Program-made: the position numbers and the translations under genes
The notes under the pieces: generated by a model
What the model was told of the DNA's origin: nothing
The model's database searches: none
What the model saw: only the letters and a program-made list of their open reading frames with translations
Assembly (NCBI GenBank): GCA_030998015.1
Contig: JARWMV010000234.1
Span: 1,798,001-1,862,000, forward strand
DNA length: 64,000 bases
Direction: 5' to 3'
Source: Ceratorhiza oryzae-sativae
Taxonomy: Eukaryota > Basidiomycota > Agaricomycetes > Cantharellales > Ceratobasidiaceae
Shown: positions 1 to 12,602 of the stretch, in pieces
How the letters are laid out: every line of letters begins with the position of its first letter
Position numbering within the stretch: the stretch's first letter is position 1

Positions 1-6
1 AGAACT

Positions 7-1503
7 ATGCACCGTCCATATAGAGTCGAAATTGTCTCGCGATACCCTTCCGCCACAGCAGCACTTGCGTCGCTTCTTGAGGGTGTTCGGTAAAATGTAA
101 GCAAGCAAAAAAAAAATATTCGCGCTCGCATCTGATAGTTCGTCAACAGCATTGCATTGTACGAATGGCCATCTGATGAGCTACGTGACTCGCGCCCTAA
201 TAACGCGCTTGTCATGTTTGAATCGCCGATCGTTGCTGAGGATGTCCTCGCGAGCTCGAGTCGCCAAGGTCCCGACTCGTTTTGGACTACACAGTCCTTG
301 GTCGCTCACTACCTCAGACCAGAGTTTATGGAGTGTTTTGAAAAGCGGCTACAGCCAAGGAAATACTTGGATCAACTCAAAAGTGCTTCGTTTTTCATTT
401 AGCGGCAAGTTCACACATCAACCCTGATCCCGGCACATTTCTAGGTGGCGCCTCGTCCTCCGCAGGTCCATCCAACTCCCAACCTACCCCGGATAAAACA
501 CGAGCAGCAGACCGTTCTTCGCTTTCGGCCACCGGCGTACTTGCCCGGAACCCTCTCCGGATGAGCCGCCGACCAAAAGGTTGTGCAGGGCCGACGCTTG
601 GGATGGTTCACCCGCATCGGGTTTGTGTGTGTATGTTTGTTGTCCAACACGATATTTATCCAATATCCTACAGGCTATAGCAAAGCTAGCGCTAGCAAGC
701 AAGCTCTTGGGCAGGATCCGACTCTGTCCAAACCCGACGCGAAAAATCCCGTTCCACCATCATCCGAATGGATGCAAGCACGAATCGAAAAGCTCGAGGC
801 CGAACTGAGCGCTGCTATCACTGCCCGGGACCTTGCTTTGTCGGAGCAATCAATGGCTATCCAGTCACTCGAGGCGGAACAAAAAGCTCGACGCAAGGCG
901 CTGGCGGAAAAGAGCGCCGCGGAGGCGGTTGTATCACAGGCGGAGGCCGAGCAGACGAGGCTACTACAGGAGCTCGAGCGGCGACGAAGAGACACGCCTT
1001 CGGAGGATCTGCGCGGCCAGTTGGATTCTGTACGGGCGATACTGTCGGAGGTCAAAGAATCCGGCGAAGAACGGGAGGCACTGTTGAAGAAGCGGGAGGC
1101 TGAGCTTGAAGAGGCGCGCGACCATGCCCATAAGCTACGGATTAAGCTCACAGATATCGAATGCAATGGTCCGCCCGCAAGCACACTATTACAAGAAGCA
1201 CAAGATGAAGCTGAGGAACTCAAGCTTAGGCTAGAAGATCTGCAGAATGAGCTCGAAGGGGTTCAAAAAGCATCAAACAAGTATCGACTGAAATACCAGA
1301 ATGAGAAGAGCAAGCGGCTTGCGACCAAGGAGAAGCTGGCCGAGTACAAATCTCGACTGCAGCTGAACAACACTCTCTCGGAGCAATTACGAGACACTGC
1401 CCCAGCGGCGTTGCAGGGGCTGAAGGCTGTTATGGAGGCTATGGGTCTGCCGCCTCTGCGCGATCATGATCAGCTCTTGACGCCAAAGACCGAGTCGGAC
1501 TAG
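7..1503 (+). CDS. Coiled-coil protein of unknown function, possibly 5'-partial
   Basis: I do not recognise the family. A four-exon model (7-89, 150-382, 445-630, 674-1503) keeps frame throughout and gives about 443 residues. Introns 1-3 have GT donors and AG acceptors; the third donor (GTATGT at 631) was chosen because it joins the frames. Residues 1-105 form a globular N-terminal part, followed by a Ser/Pro-rich linker near residues 106-165. From about residue 185 almost to the end there is one long, highly charged Glu/Lys/Arg/Leu heptad-type coiled coil. The reading frame is open upstream of the ATG at 7, so the true start may lie outside the window. A scaffold or cytoskeletal/centrosomal role would be a guess from the coiled coil alone. 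Exon 3 boundaries are the least certain. Confidence 0.6.
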
Positions 1504-2128
1504 ATCGTTGACTATTATTATGGTGAGTGATAGGCTTCATTAAGAGAGGCATTTGCGCTGACTGGATTCACAGCCTTCGTATATATGTTACCTTGTTATA
1601 TCATTATTCTAGCATCTACACCCTTGCTTTCAACCTTAAAATACATACATTACCGTTGTACCCGTGAGGGATTAGGTAGACTCGAGGTTATATGGGAATA
1701 TAAATATCGAGTATGCAATGACTAGCAAATTGCATCATTGGGCTATTTTGGCATTGGGTTATCCGACGCCTAACTTTAGTCACCGAGCCACGCGCGGGTT
1801 GGCGAGACAAACTCGGCCTGCCGCTCTGTGTGCCAGGATAGCGCCACAAAAAGTACGAGATGAACAGTACAAGGCAGGTCGCTACATGAGATGAGCTCTC
1901 ATTGGTGTTGGAGAGATGGGTTTGCAGGCACGGTGCTTCGGGGAGTTCCCATATATATATTCGAAGCAGATTGAGACTCGGACCCAACTGGAAGTATCAT
2001 TGTACCACATGGTCTTGCGCCCTCCGCCGGGATCCTTGTGCGCAGCAGGCCTCGATTCATGTCGAATGTGCGTGCTATGACATGGTTATTTGGTAAACCG
2101 GCTCGAATAATTTAGTTAGGCAGGCTGA
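1504..2128. other. Intergenic region, no gene seen
   Basis: This holds the 3' side of the coiled-coil gene and the upstream region of the next gene. Short open frames on both strands lack family features or sensible splice joins. I see no repeat or RNA gene here. Confidence 0.5.
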
Positions 2129-3969
2129 ATGCGATACTGTGCCAAGCGCCGCCGGAACCGTACCGGGATGGGACTATCCGACGGGGAAACTGACGAGCGT
2201 CTCCCGCAGCTGACCACGACGACGAAGCTCGGAGACCGAGAGAATTCATCGAGAAGAGGTAGGATTACGGGCCTCTCCACCTCGGCGCATGGATGTGCTA
2301 AGCGAATATTGCAGCTGATCTCCTTCTGTGCCTCGGCCGCACCCTTGGCTCCTCACTCGCCGGGCTTCTGCCTCCTCTTCTTCCGCTTGCGCTGGACGAC
2401 CACCCTCACGCCCCCCTCCGCCCGCGACACCCCAAAATGGCTCCCCAACTCGCCAGACTCGCCAAGCGCGCCGGCCCCGCGTGCGCTCCCAACGTCGAGA
2501 CGTGGTGGAACAACGCCCAAGGAGCGACCCCCTGGTGCGCAGTCCACGTACCAGATCCTGCTCCGGAGCAAAGCGCTGACCTTGCGTTTGCAGTGATGTG
2601 TACCAGAGCATCCTGGACAAGTGCGGCTGTATGTCTTTTGCTGCCGGCCGCGCTTGTGATTGCTAGAGCCTGACGACGTTTGCGATATAGATACTGCGCC
2701 AGCCATTACGAACCAGGATTCTACTATCCGGTCCTCGCTGCTCAGGAATGCATGTGCAACACCATTAGTATGTTCGGCAAACGAGATGTTTAAGCGATTG
2801 CCTTAACTCGAATGGTTTTAGCTTACAATCTTGGGAGCGCTTGCCAAGACTGCCAGCGTGGCTCGAATGACCAGGGCATTCTTGTATCTAGCTATGTGAC
2901 CGGCGGCGATGGTTGTGCAAGCTTTGGAGTTAGGTACGTTGTATGTTATTCGTCTTCACGATATCATGTTGACCATCCTTGTCCATGCACCAATTTTGAA
3001 CCTGCACAGCCTCCCGGGTAGTATTAACCCAGCTGATGAGATTCCATTCTGGGCCCTTCAGGATACTTCGACTCAGTTCTGGTATGTAGTGCGCTACGAC
3101 CGTGCGATAAGACAATCAACTGACGTATATCTTATGGTGCCTGCTCGTCTCACACCGCCATTTGGTACCCTGTCACCTCACGATATCCTCGTACCCTCCT
3201 AAAACTCACGACCACCGTCGGCTTATAGGGCATACTCGGCTGCCAAAGAGATTGCTTTGAACACCACCACCTCTGCCTCATCTGGGCCCTCCTCTACCGG
3301 CTCTGCCCCGACTAGCTCCATGAGCGCCACGGACACTCTCACGCACACTAGCACCCCCACGACGTCTCCTGGTGCTGCCCCAGTCACATCGGGTCATAAA
3401 TCATCACATGCTGGAGCGATAGGCGGAGGCGTTGCTGGAGGTGTGGTGGCCTTGCTGGTGCTCATCGGCTTGCTCCTCTTATGGCGTAGACGCCGTGCGC
3501 GGCAATCACGTGGAGGGGCAGCAATGGGTGGATTGACCGAAGTTGGGGCCAGGAATCCATCTGCGTCGAGCGAGTCTAGTCTTAGCGAGACCGGCAAGGC
3601 CAGTGGTTCGGCCAGTCATTACACGCCACACTCTCAAATGGCGCAGTTGCACCACAACGGAAGTGAGTCCCCGCCTCCTTGCTGAAACCTTTCTTTGAGA
3701 CTGATCTATACTCAGGTGGGGTTCTTGTTGGTTCATACTCTTCGGCTTCGGCTCTGACGACACCGGTTGATGCACCCCCTCTGCCGTCCATCCCCCGAGA
3801 ATACGCCACCCCTACCCCGGCCAGGTCACTCGCTGCGTCGCCCACCCCCAGCCAGCCCGCAGCAGTTACAAACAAAGTAAAGCGTGTCCCAGTTCGCTAC
3901 TCGGAGGACGAGCTTGCCCAGGCCGAACAGGCCGAGATCGAAGCTCGCAAGGTATCAGGCCAGCACTAA
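2129..3969 (+). CDS. Cys-rich single-pass membrane protein with Ser/Thr stalk
   Basis: This is a basidiomycete-type surface protein. After an uncertain N-terminus there is a hydrophobic Leu-rich stretch near 2330-2400 that could be a signal sequence. A Cys-rich ectodomain follows, assembled from small exons, with motifs such as DVYQSILDKCG and NLGSACQDCQRG. Next comes a Ser/Thr-rich stalk (about 3260-3400), a Gly/Val/Leu transmembrane helix followed by WRRRRAR (about 3415-3500), and a cytosolic tail with a second small exon ending at TAA 3967-3969. Splices that keep frame include an intron opening GTATGT near 2632, one closing at 2817, and one near 3663-3715. Known relatives in agaricomycetes are uncharacterised; a wall-sensor or adhesion role is inference. 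The start could instead be the ATG at 2437. Confidence 0.6.
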
Positions 3970-4229
3970 ACAGGCTCGTTCGGAACAGACAATTATCGTC
4001 TCGTTAGTTATTCTTGGATTATAGCCGAAGATATTTTGTGGTCAGTCAAGGGGAATTGCGATAGGAGTAATTTGGATTTTGAAGGATCGAGGAGTTGCTG
4101 ATTTCCGTTGTATGTAATATCTTTTCGGGTTGTCTGTACGTTTGCGGCTGGCCCGAGCCTTTTCTCGGACACTTCGATCACCACTGTATAGATCTTTGTT
4201 GTTTTCAGTACGCGTACATGACAGTGTTT

Positions 4230-5967
4230 TCAAGCTTGTGGAGGCGGAGCAACCGGCTGCCTCTTCGGCGGCTCGATTTTTCGATTCACGTCCATGAATT
4301 CGTCCAATATCTCTTTGGTGACTGCTGCTTGCGCTAGCATGCAAGATTGAGTGTGTCTTTAAGCAAACGTCTGCTCCTACTCACCTCTTGGAATCCGGCG
4401 ACAAATACCTGCAGCGCCTCGATGCACTTGGCCTTGAGCTGGCTGGTCAACAGCGTTCCAGCCCTATACTCTTGGCCTAGCTTCTCGTACTCGTCGTCGT
4501 CCTCCATAAAGAACCCAAGATACTGATAGGCGACATCAACGTCGGGATTTCCGCCCAACCGCCGATGCTCCTCGACTGTTTCTTGTCCCCCACTAAATGC
4601 ATACCGGTTAATCTTGTTCTTGATATTTCCCGCACTGTCCGTCATATAAATCGCTGTATTTGGACTGGATGCGCTCATCTTGGTGGTCGAGCCCTGGAGT
4701 GCGGGCAAGAATTTGGCGTGCAGGAGCGAGGGCTTGGGGTAGCCGAGTTTGCTAGCGACGTCTCGCGTCAGTCGGAAGTATGGGTCCTGATCGATCGCAC
4801 AGGGGATGAGTGAGGGGATGTCTTTGGTAGTACCGAAGATGCTGGGATGGGAGTTGGAGAAGGAGGGGGCAGCCTGGATTGAAGCAAAGTGAACTTTGCC
4901 TATATTGTCGCTATAGAGTAGTGTATATATAAGTCGGAGTTTATGTATCGAGTGTATGCTTACGAGTCTGTAAAGCCGAAAGTCGCTTTTGCCTGGCTCA
5001 TGGTGATTCCTCGGGATATCTTGACAACATTCTTGTAAAAGGCCCCACTGCAGTTGATCGTTGGTGGATTAGATTGCTGGGGCCGAGTTTCAAGAACATA
5101 CCTAACATAGTCAAAATCACTGAATATCAGCGTCTTGTTCACGTCAAATCCAACGGCGATGATATCTTTTGCGTTGTTCCTCGAAAGCTCTTGCATCTGT
5201 TCGATCTTGAGGTCGTGCTTGAACAAGAACTTTTCGTCGTCTACGTAACAAAATATTTTGAATGAATTTCTCAAGACTCGTAGATAGTTCAGATAGGCGT
5301 ACCGGTGAGTTGAATGACGAGCGGCACGTTGAACACATCCTGCAGCCACCTATCTCGGAGTTAATATTAGAGGAAAGCCTTTCATATAAGCACTTACTTT
5401 GTAAACATGAAAGGAATCATATGTCCAAGGTGCATGCTCCCACTACTTGGACCACGCCCAGTGTACAAAAAGAAGGGTTTGCCCTTCTCATATCTATCCA
5501 GAATCTGGGTGAAGTCGCTAATTCGCCAATCAAATTCTGACTCGAGTGACAGCTCATAGGGCCAAGATGACTCACCGGTGGGAGAAGAAAGTACCACGGC
5601 GGAGCAAGAGGTGAGGTTTATGACCTGTTACTCGCTCGAACCGCTCGAGCAGCGCTGCGTCTATGCGCCGTGTGCCAAATTTGTCGATGAGCTTGTCATA
5701 ATCTATCGCAAGGACTTGGCCGTCGGCTGCGACTTCGCCCTGCACGTCCCAAGGCGTCACGTTCTAAATGGGAGATATTTTAATAGTGTCGTTTAACCCC
5801 GCCGCTTTGAAGTTGCTCACCTGCTCCACTGGCTTGGGAGGCGGAGGAGCAGACTGTTGGTTCTTTCCCGGCTCGCTGTGGGACAAACCTCATTAAATGC
5901 GCAACATAATCGGAAATAATTCTCACATATCTATCTTTGCAACTCCTTCAGTTACTTCGGCTGACAT
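4230..5967 (-). CDS. WRS1: Tryptophan--tRNA ligase, cytosolic
   Basis: Class I aminoacyl-tRNA synthetase that charges tRNA-Trp in the cytosol. The start MSAEVTEG at 5967 leads, after two short introns, to a segment with [15 protein letters not shown]. The HIGH-type motif reads [15 protein letters not shown] and the KMSKS-type motif reads [15 protein letters not shown], both diagnostic of eukaryotic and archaeal-type Trp[20 protein letters not shown] is split by an intron at the TD|DE junction. The last intron (donor GTGAGTAGG just after VFVAGFQE) joins an exon encoding a C-terminus with [12 protein letters not shown] and QPVAPPPQA, ending at the stop 4230-4232. Failing to splice this intron would give a false stop near 4334. 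The second Asp usual in KMSASDPN is Ser here. The gene lies tail to tail with the surface protein. Confidence 0.93.
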
Positions 5968-6652
5968 GGTAGCTGAGTAGCAAGAGTCGTAGTTAGAGGG
6001 TGGTGGGCGCTTTGAGGAACGATCTCAAACTAGATGACTGGGCATAAATCGCGATCACGTGTATGGTCGAATTTGATGCTGATGAACCTCGACTCGAACA
6101 ACCCCGGACATCTTGATTTTGTATGGTCTTTAGCGCTGAAATGAAAAATGGAACATCTTACTGCTATGCGGAAGTCAACATATCATGAGCTGGGTTACTC
6201 AGCTTGATGGCTGGGACTACGTGTTTTCTCGCTTGGCCCCTATCATCAGACGGGCCTGGCTAGTGCCATTCACTGCTTCCCAAAAGCGACAAGAACTATG
6301 CGTACCAGATAAATGGCGTTAGGCTGTGTCCTGCGTGCCGGCTCTCGACGCTTTAATTGGATTGGCAAAGTGCTTGCTCCGTAGTTGTCACCTACATAGA
6401 AGGCAGTTCTATTTCGTTCGTGGATGGCTCCAGACCTCCGAGCTAACCGTGTTTGCTTGTGTTCTTTTGAGCGGTATCCGCTGAATGTCAATTGGTGGTG
6501 TTCGATGACGGAGTGGCGATTGGCGATTGGCGGCATCATATTGGATATTCATTCGTGCATAAAGCCCAGGGCAAGCCACGAGCCACCCTAATCCCTAGCC
6601 TTTTCTTTGACCCCCTTAAGCCCAAGTACGATACAATATTAAATTAGGACTA
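5968..6652. other. Divergent promoter region between TrpRS and Argonaute
   Basis: About 685 bp between two head-to-head genes. Short frames such as 6270-6539 on the minus strand show no recognisable features. I see no repeat or RNA gene. Confidence 0.5.
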
Positions 6653-9600
6653 ATGGCTCCCAGGGATAGAGATGTTCCGACTATTGGGGTAAAGCGACCA
6701 GGTTTCGGAACATCTGGTCGTCGAGTGACAGTGATAGTGAATCACTTCGTGTGCACGCAGCCCACGGGAAGGGTGTATCATTACGATGGTATGTCAACAG
6801 TTTCTTTCTCGTAACAGGGAATTTTGCTTACCATTAAATACTATTTGTGTGACAATCATAGTTGGTAAGCTGTCTGTCGCGATGTGCGCATGGGCCCCTA
6901 CTGAAACATACATGCATAGACATCGATAAAGGGAGTTTCGACGGGAGGCTGAACACTGAAATTATGCGGCGATTACATCAAATAGAGCCCAATATCTTTC
7001 ATACGAGAGGTGCTTTCGACGGAAAGAAGAACATGTTTACCAGCCGTCGACTGGCACTAGGACAAGACCAAGCTCGCACAGTGCGTTTGGTTTCCCACTT
7101 ATACAACAAGGAAACTCACGGCTATCAAACCAAGTTCGAGATACCCATTGATAATTCACCCTACCAAAATCCACGTTTGCCCACCGTGACCGTCAGGTTG
7201 GTCGGCGAAGAGACAAACTTAGAGCAAGTACCTAAGCCACTTATGTGGGTGTACTTACTGAGTGTTGCGTCAGAGTGCTGCATCAATTCCAGCAAGGCAA
7301 CCACGAACAGGATAACACTGTGCTGACGGCATTGACTGCACTGAATGTTGCTCTCCGGCACGAACCAATCTCGTGAGTGTCTAACCCTGACAAAATATGC
7401 CTTTTCTGACCCTTCGAACTAGCCGTTACACCTTCAACGCACGAGCAATTTTCCCACCAACCAACGAAAGGCGATCAATTCCCAAGGGCCTTGTGAGTCT
7501 TGTCTTTGTCTGAGTGGACATTATATTCAAAATAACAATGGTAGGAACTTTGGCCGGGGGTTTTCCAATCTATGAGACCAGCAATAAACTCGATGCATAT
7601 CAATATAGACACAACGACCGGTTCGTTCGCATACAGTATCTCTATTGTGGCCAAAATACTAACAAGCGCTTGTAAATTAGGCGTCATGTAAGATCCAAGT
7701 TTGTTTAATTATCGCGTATTAACTAGCGCGTAATAGTTTTAAACCCGGGCCAGTTATCGACCACTCGCTTGCATTTTTGGAGAAGACGCGCCCCTCAGAT
7801 TTGAGCAACCTGAGCGGTACGCATTACCTGCACTCTTATATGCAACATCTAACTTTACACTATTGTAGCGCGAGATTCCAGGCTGCTAGAGAGTCGCCTC
7901 CGGGGGCTCAAAGTTACCTTAGCGTATCTACAAGATAGCGAGCCTCGCCCAATCATGGGATTGACCAGGACATCGGCCTCGACCACAATGTTCGAGCGAG
8001 ATGGACAGGAAATGTCGGTGGCCCAGTATTTCCATCAAGTCTACGGCATAACTTTGAGATTTCCGAATCTCCCATGCGTCGACGTGAGCTGAGCAATTAA
8101 GCCAATAGTCTCAAACTGACCGTCTGGCTTGCAGGTAAAACGTCGACGCAATGTCCCTATGGAACTTTGTAACATTTTGCCTGGGCAATTAATGCGTAAG
8201 ATCCCCGAAGAACTGACCGACCAGATGGTTGGATTTTCGAGAAAGGCAAGTTCTATCTCATTGCGCCATGGGGCGTGTCGTTTTGACGGTTCCCTGTTCA
8301 GACCCCTGCTCAACGGCTTGCGGCTATTCGAGCATCATTCGCTGTAAGTATTAGATAACGACTAAAGCTCAAATGCTCACACAACGCTCATCCTTTTGCA
8401 TGAAGTCTCTACACTACAACTCGGGTGAGTGGTCTCTCGTCGTCCATGAAATCATCTGAACACTCAATCGCCTCCGACAGAGGTGGTAACACAGTTTGGC
8501 ATTGCAGTAAACTCACAGCCGGTTGAATGCCCAGCTCGTGTCCTTCAGGCACCAACTGTAGAATACAGCAAGCCAGTGGTGAGTTGAAGCACTAGCAATA
8601 TCGCAATTGGATGTCACATTGTTCCTCCAGCATCCAAAAAACGGTGTTTGGAACTTGAGGAATGAAAAGCTTAAGGACCCAGCTGAAATCAAAGGGTGGA
8701 TGCTAGTGATTTTCGAACGGGAAAAATTCTTTGATGACGAGGCAGTTCAACATACGATCGAGCGGCTGAAGCAAGCTTGCCAAGAGAAAGGTTTGTTTTG
8801 AGTATCTACTTCGCCAGATGTGATTGACCTGTTATTACCGCCTACAGGGATCAAAGGGGCCAGCAGCCCACTTTTAGTCGAACGAGTATCTGGTAAGTGC
8901 ATGTTGTCTATATATGATGATAGTCTTAACATCGTAAATAGGTCAAGGCGACGTTCAGCAGGTAAATTATGAGAAATCTGTTCCCGGCCGTCGTTAAATT
9001 TGTCGCCAGATTTTAGGAAACTTGGGAGGACGCTTCAACACATCCTACGGATACCTTCCAAGCCTCATAATCACAATTATGCCTCGCCATTCGGGTGATT
9101 TGCACAAGATGGTCAAGCAGTAAGCATGACGATGTTCCAAGTTAAACGTGTTACCTGAATTCAATGTCTGGCATTTCCAACGATGTGAAGGTTTGGAGAC
9201 GTTTTGGTGAGGGTATATTTTCGTCCAATCATCATTCCACTTCTCTAAATCCGTATTCCTTTGAAGGCCGGAGTAGCTACGCAACCCTTGAAGGCAGAAA
9301 AGTGCAGAAAAGGCAATATGCAATACTTTGGCAACGTTTGTCTCAAGTACGGCAGTTCATCTCCCTACCTGGCCAGGTTCTAAAAAAACGCTTTAGGATT
9401 AACGTGAAGCTTGGTGGGATCAATTCCGCCATAGAGTCTGATCTTGGGTCGAATTTCTTGGGTGATGTTGCGCACCCGACACTGGTCCTTGGTTAGTTCG
9501 ATTTTTAATTTGCTTTAGAAGAATTGTTCCAATGAATTTGTTAGGTGCCGATGTTTCTCACCCAGCCGCACACACAGAAGGCCGACCATCTTTCTCCGCG

Positions 9601-10940
9601 TTAGTTGGTAGTGTCGACTTGAAAGCTAGGTCCGCTCGTCCTCGCGCTATCAACGACAGCAAAATCTGACAGGCAAATTTTCATAAAGTAAATACGTTGC
9701 TACACACCGTGTCCAAAGGTCTCGGTAAGTTCTGGACGAGATAATCGATTCATCGGTGCATATTCTTACCCCGAAATAGCATGGAAGGGATACTGGATCT
9801 CGAAGAAATGGCGGTCTATATCATTAGGAATTTTCAAACTTACCAGAGGCGCGTGGAAGGCAACACCACGCCTGGTCCACGGCGCATTTTGTTCTACCGA
9901 GACGGTGTTGCTGGTACGTAATATTTCAGAGGTGATATTGGCCGCTCAACACAATTACCGTGATAGAGGGTCAATTCCGGCATATTCTTCAGCATGAACT
10001 CGAGGCGCTAAAGCGTAGGTTACTCCATTGTTTGTTTTTACAATATCTTATATTTGCGCAATAGGTGCCTGCCGAAGATGCGGACTGGATCCTATGCCAA
10101 AAATCACAATGGTCGTCGTTGGTGAGTGAAATGCCTCATTCAGCCCGCATATACCCACCATATAATTCGATGGCTCAGGTAAACGCCACCACACTCGCAT
10201 GTTCCCAAAGAACCCAAAGGACCGACAACAAGCTGACGACAAGAGTGAAAACTGTCTAGCTGGGACGGTTATTGATTCTGAGTAAGTCCATCGTGTTGTA
10301 CTTCAGCTGGGCGCATCTAACTTCCACCCAACGCTTAGCATAACTCACGTACGTGCCGAATACGTTATGCGGCTCTTTTCCCTCAAGCATCCCCCCTTTT
10401 TTTAGCCGCTGGAATTTGATTTCTATTTGCTTAGCCATGCTGGATTAATCGGCACATCTCGGCCCGCTCATTACAGGTATGTCGATACCGAAAAAAATCG
10501 TTATGGGCAAAATATATACTCAACTCTTGTGCAGCGTGATACACGACGACAATGATTTTACGGCCGACAGTCTGGAGCGATTGACGTACGCGCTCTGCCA
10601 CACGTACGCACGCGCGACTCGCTCAGTGTCGATCCCGGCTCCGGTCTATTGTTAGCAACATTCTTTCTGTTTACAGACGCCAGACCCCTTTGCTGATAAT
10701 TTTATTCAGATGCCGATCTCGTCTGTGGGAGAGCAAGGAATCACCTTCCGCCAGGAGTCGAGCTCGAGTTTAACGATGATGCGAGAAACTTGACTGAGGA
10801 ACAGAAAGAGGCACATTTGGCGCATATCCGTTCTTTGTACAAGCCGACACACATTAATCTCGCGAGAACCATGTTGTGAGTCTCCGTTATACCTCGCCAG
10901 TTGTGCCGACTCACAAGAATGCGACCATAGCTTCCAGTAA
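6653..10940 (+). CDS. AGO: Argonaute protein (RNA interference slicer)
   Basis: This protein binds small RNAs and cleaves or silences complementary RNA. Domains run in order: N domain starting [16 protein letters not shown]; linker and PAZ region ([20 protein letters not shown], then [12 protein letters not shown]); Mid; and PIWI. PIWI catalytic residues seen are D in [14 protein letters not shown] in [13 protein letters not shown] in FYRDGVAEGQF and D in [13 protein letters not shown], giving a DEDD tetrad. Metazoan Argonautes have His at the fourth place; Asp there is known from budding-yeast Ago. The gene is split by about 20 introns, with predicted exons of 3, 10 and 19 nt and one GC-AG intron (8246-8301). 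The last exon encodes FFQ and stops at 10938-10940. One junction near 7230-7272 is unresolved. The catalytic set looks complete, so activity is expected. Confidence 0.93.
8246..8301 (+). other. GC-AG intron in the Argonaute gene
   Basis: The exon ending in the codons for FSRK is followed by AAG|GCAAGT, and the downstream exon begins after TTCAG with codons for [13 protein letters not shown]. Splicing here restores the Argonaute reading frame, which no GT donor nearby does. The intron is 56 nt. Confidence 0.8.
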
Positions 10941-11392
10941 GCACTCTGCGTGGGGTAGCAAAGATCTGGCTATCGTAACTCTGTACTATCTTTTATAATC
11001 CTTACCTGATGTCGAAAATAAATGTAAATTGAATTTGTTGACCTAACAAAGTGTCCGAAAGGGATAATGAAGACGAGGCATCGCTCAAGACTTCTCAACG
11101 AAAGATGGGCCAAAGCAATTATTACTCCATGTTCAGAATAATATACTATCCGCACGAAACCAACTCTAGTGAACGAGAGCTAGCCTCGATCAGATACACA
11201 ACTAGGTCAAGGGTATACAACATAAACGAGTGACGGGCGAATGACGTCAAGTGAAATACCAAACCCCACTTTGCTTCAACGCAGGCCCACATTGAAATAA
11301 GAAGAAAGAACCAAAAACCCCAATCCGTAAAAGAGACATGCACCCAGCGGCGAGGGCATGCAACAAGTCCAAGAAGCGTTGTATCCACAAGA
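10941..11392. other. Tail-to-tail intergenic region
   Basis: This lies between the Argonaute stop and the end of the GPI-type gene on the other strand. I see no gene, repeat or RNA in it. Confidence 0.5.
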
Positions 11393-12602
11393 TTAAGCAA
11401 GCGCAGCGAGAGCGGCCAAGGCGCCCACGAACATGGTCACGGTATTGCTTGCGGCAATGCTCGAAGCACCGCTGAAGGAGTCAGGAGAGCCGCGGCGCTG
11501 ACGATCGCAGGCATAAGCGCAGGGCACTTGTCGTTCATCGCCTTGTAGAGAGCGGTCTGGCCGCTAAGCATCGGGCTGGCACCGACACCCAGTGCATGAG
11601 GGGTGCTCGACTCGAATGCAACCCACTTGCTCATGATTTGCTGTGCGCAATCGGTGCAGAGTTGATCAGCAGTCATGTCGGGCGAGTAGAACATGAACAT
11701 CAAGTTGGTGTTTCGGAACGTGTCGGCATTTGGAACAAACACTGTCTGAGAAGAACCGCGCTTGACGTAAGTGTTGACGAGATGGTCTCGAGCGTACAAC
11801 ACGTTGCTCAATGAGCGTTTCGAACCCGATGAGCCGGACCCGGTGTTAGTCACGCAGTAAGCCTGAGTCTTGGAGTCCTTTGTGCAAAGGGCGGCCTTGA
11901 GCGGATTAAGGAGTACATCATGTCGTATGTATTCTTGATCAAGACCGATTGTTGCATGTCACTGCTGCAAGCATTGTTGAATTCGGTGAGCTTGGGGCGC
12001 ATCATCGATGCAGAGCACGCATTGCTGCTGCAAATGTTGGTGAGGGTTCTGCTAACCATGCTAGCATCTCCGGACCCCGAGGTGGTGAATGTCGAGAGAC
12101 CGTTGAGCATTGGAGCCAAGCAGCTGGAAAGGGCCTGGTCCGAGTTCATCTTCTGCATAAACGCAATGCAGCTATCGGAAATGCCAGAGAGAAGGAACGG
12201 GTTGCCGCTAGACGTCATGGTGGTAGTTCCATCCTCCCAGATACTTCCGGCCGAGGCACCGCTGTTGTTGTTGTTGTTTGCAGCCTGCGTAGCGAGTGGT
12301 TAGCGATCATGCTGCATGAGGTGTTCAAGCAAAAAACCACATACCGGGCTCGGGGAAGCAGATGCCGAGGATTTCGTCTTAGTCTTGCTGCCCGTAGTAG
12401 ACGAAGCTGGAGGCGAAGAAACGACTGCCGCGCTCGAGGTTACGGCCGATGTGGTAGGGACAGCAGAGGTGGACGACGCGACCGACGTAGCGGTGTTAGC
12501 CGCGGTCGAGTCCGTGACAACGACAGACGAGGAAGAGTCGGTTGCCTGAGCAAAGGCGGCATGCGCGAAAACGAGAGCAGAAAAGATGCTGATGGCCTTC
12601 AT
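11393..12602 (-). CDS. Secreted, probably GPI-anchored Ser/Thr-rich protein
   Basis: The product starts with a clear signal peptide (MKAISIFSALVFAHAAFAQA), followed by a Ser/Thr/Ala/Val-rich mucin-like region to about residue 90. After an intron near 12286-12342 there is a Cys-containing domain with phrases such as SGISDSCIAFMQKMNSD, SSNACSASMMRPKLTEF and QLCTDCAQQIMSKW. The C-terminus is hydrophobic and ends VGALAALAALA, typical of a GPI-attachment signal. The arrangement resembles the fungal DUF7729-type secreted proteins, though that name is from memory and unchecked. Two apparent frameshifts, at 11903-11904 and 11490-11491, are each cured by one more base in a short G or C run, so I read them as undercalls. 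Wall or surface location is inferred. Confidence 0.75.

Noticed and set aside
583..680. Unspliced start of the coiled-coil protein from a GTG at 583
   Set aside because: The stretch FVCVCLLSNTIFIQYPT is a translated intron; the spliced model keeps frame from an ATG at 7.
4334..4400. TrpRS C-terminus ending [16 protein letters not shown]
   Set aside because: This is intron read-through; splicing at GTGAGTAGG gives a longer C-terminus with [12 protein letters not shown] that suits the family.
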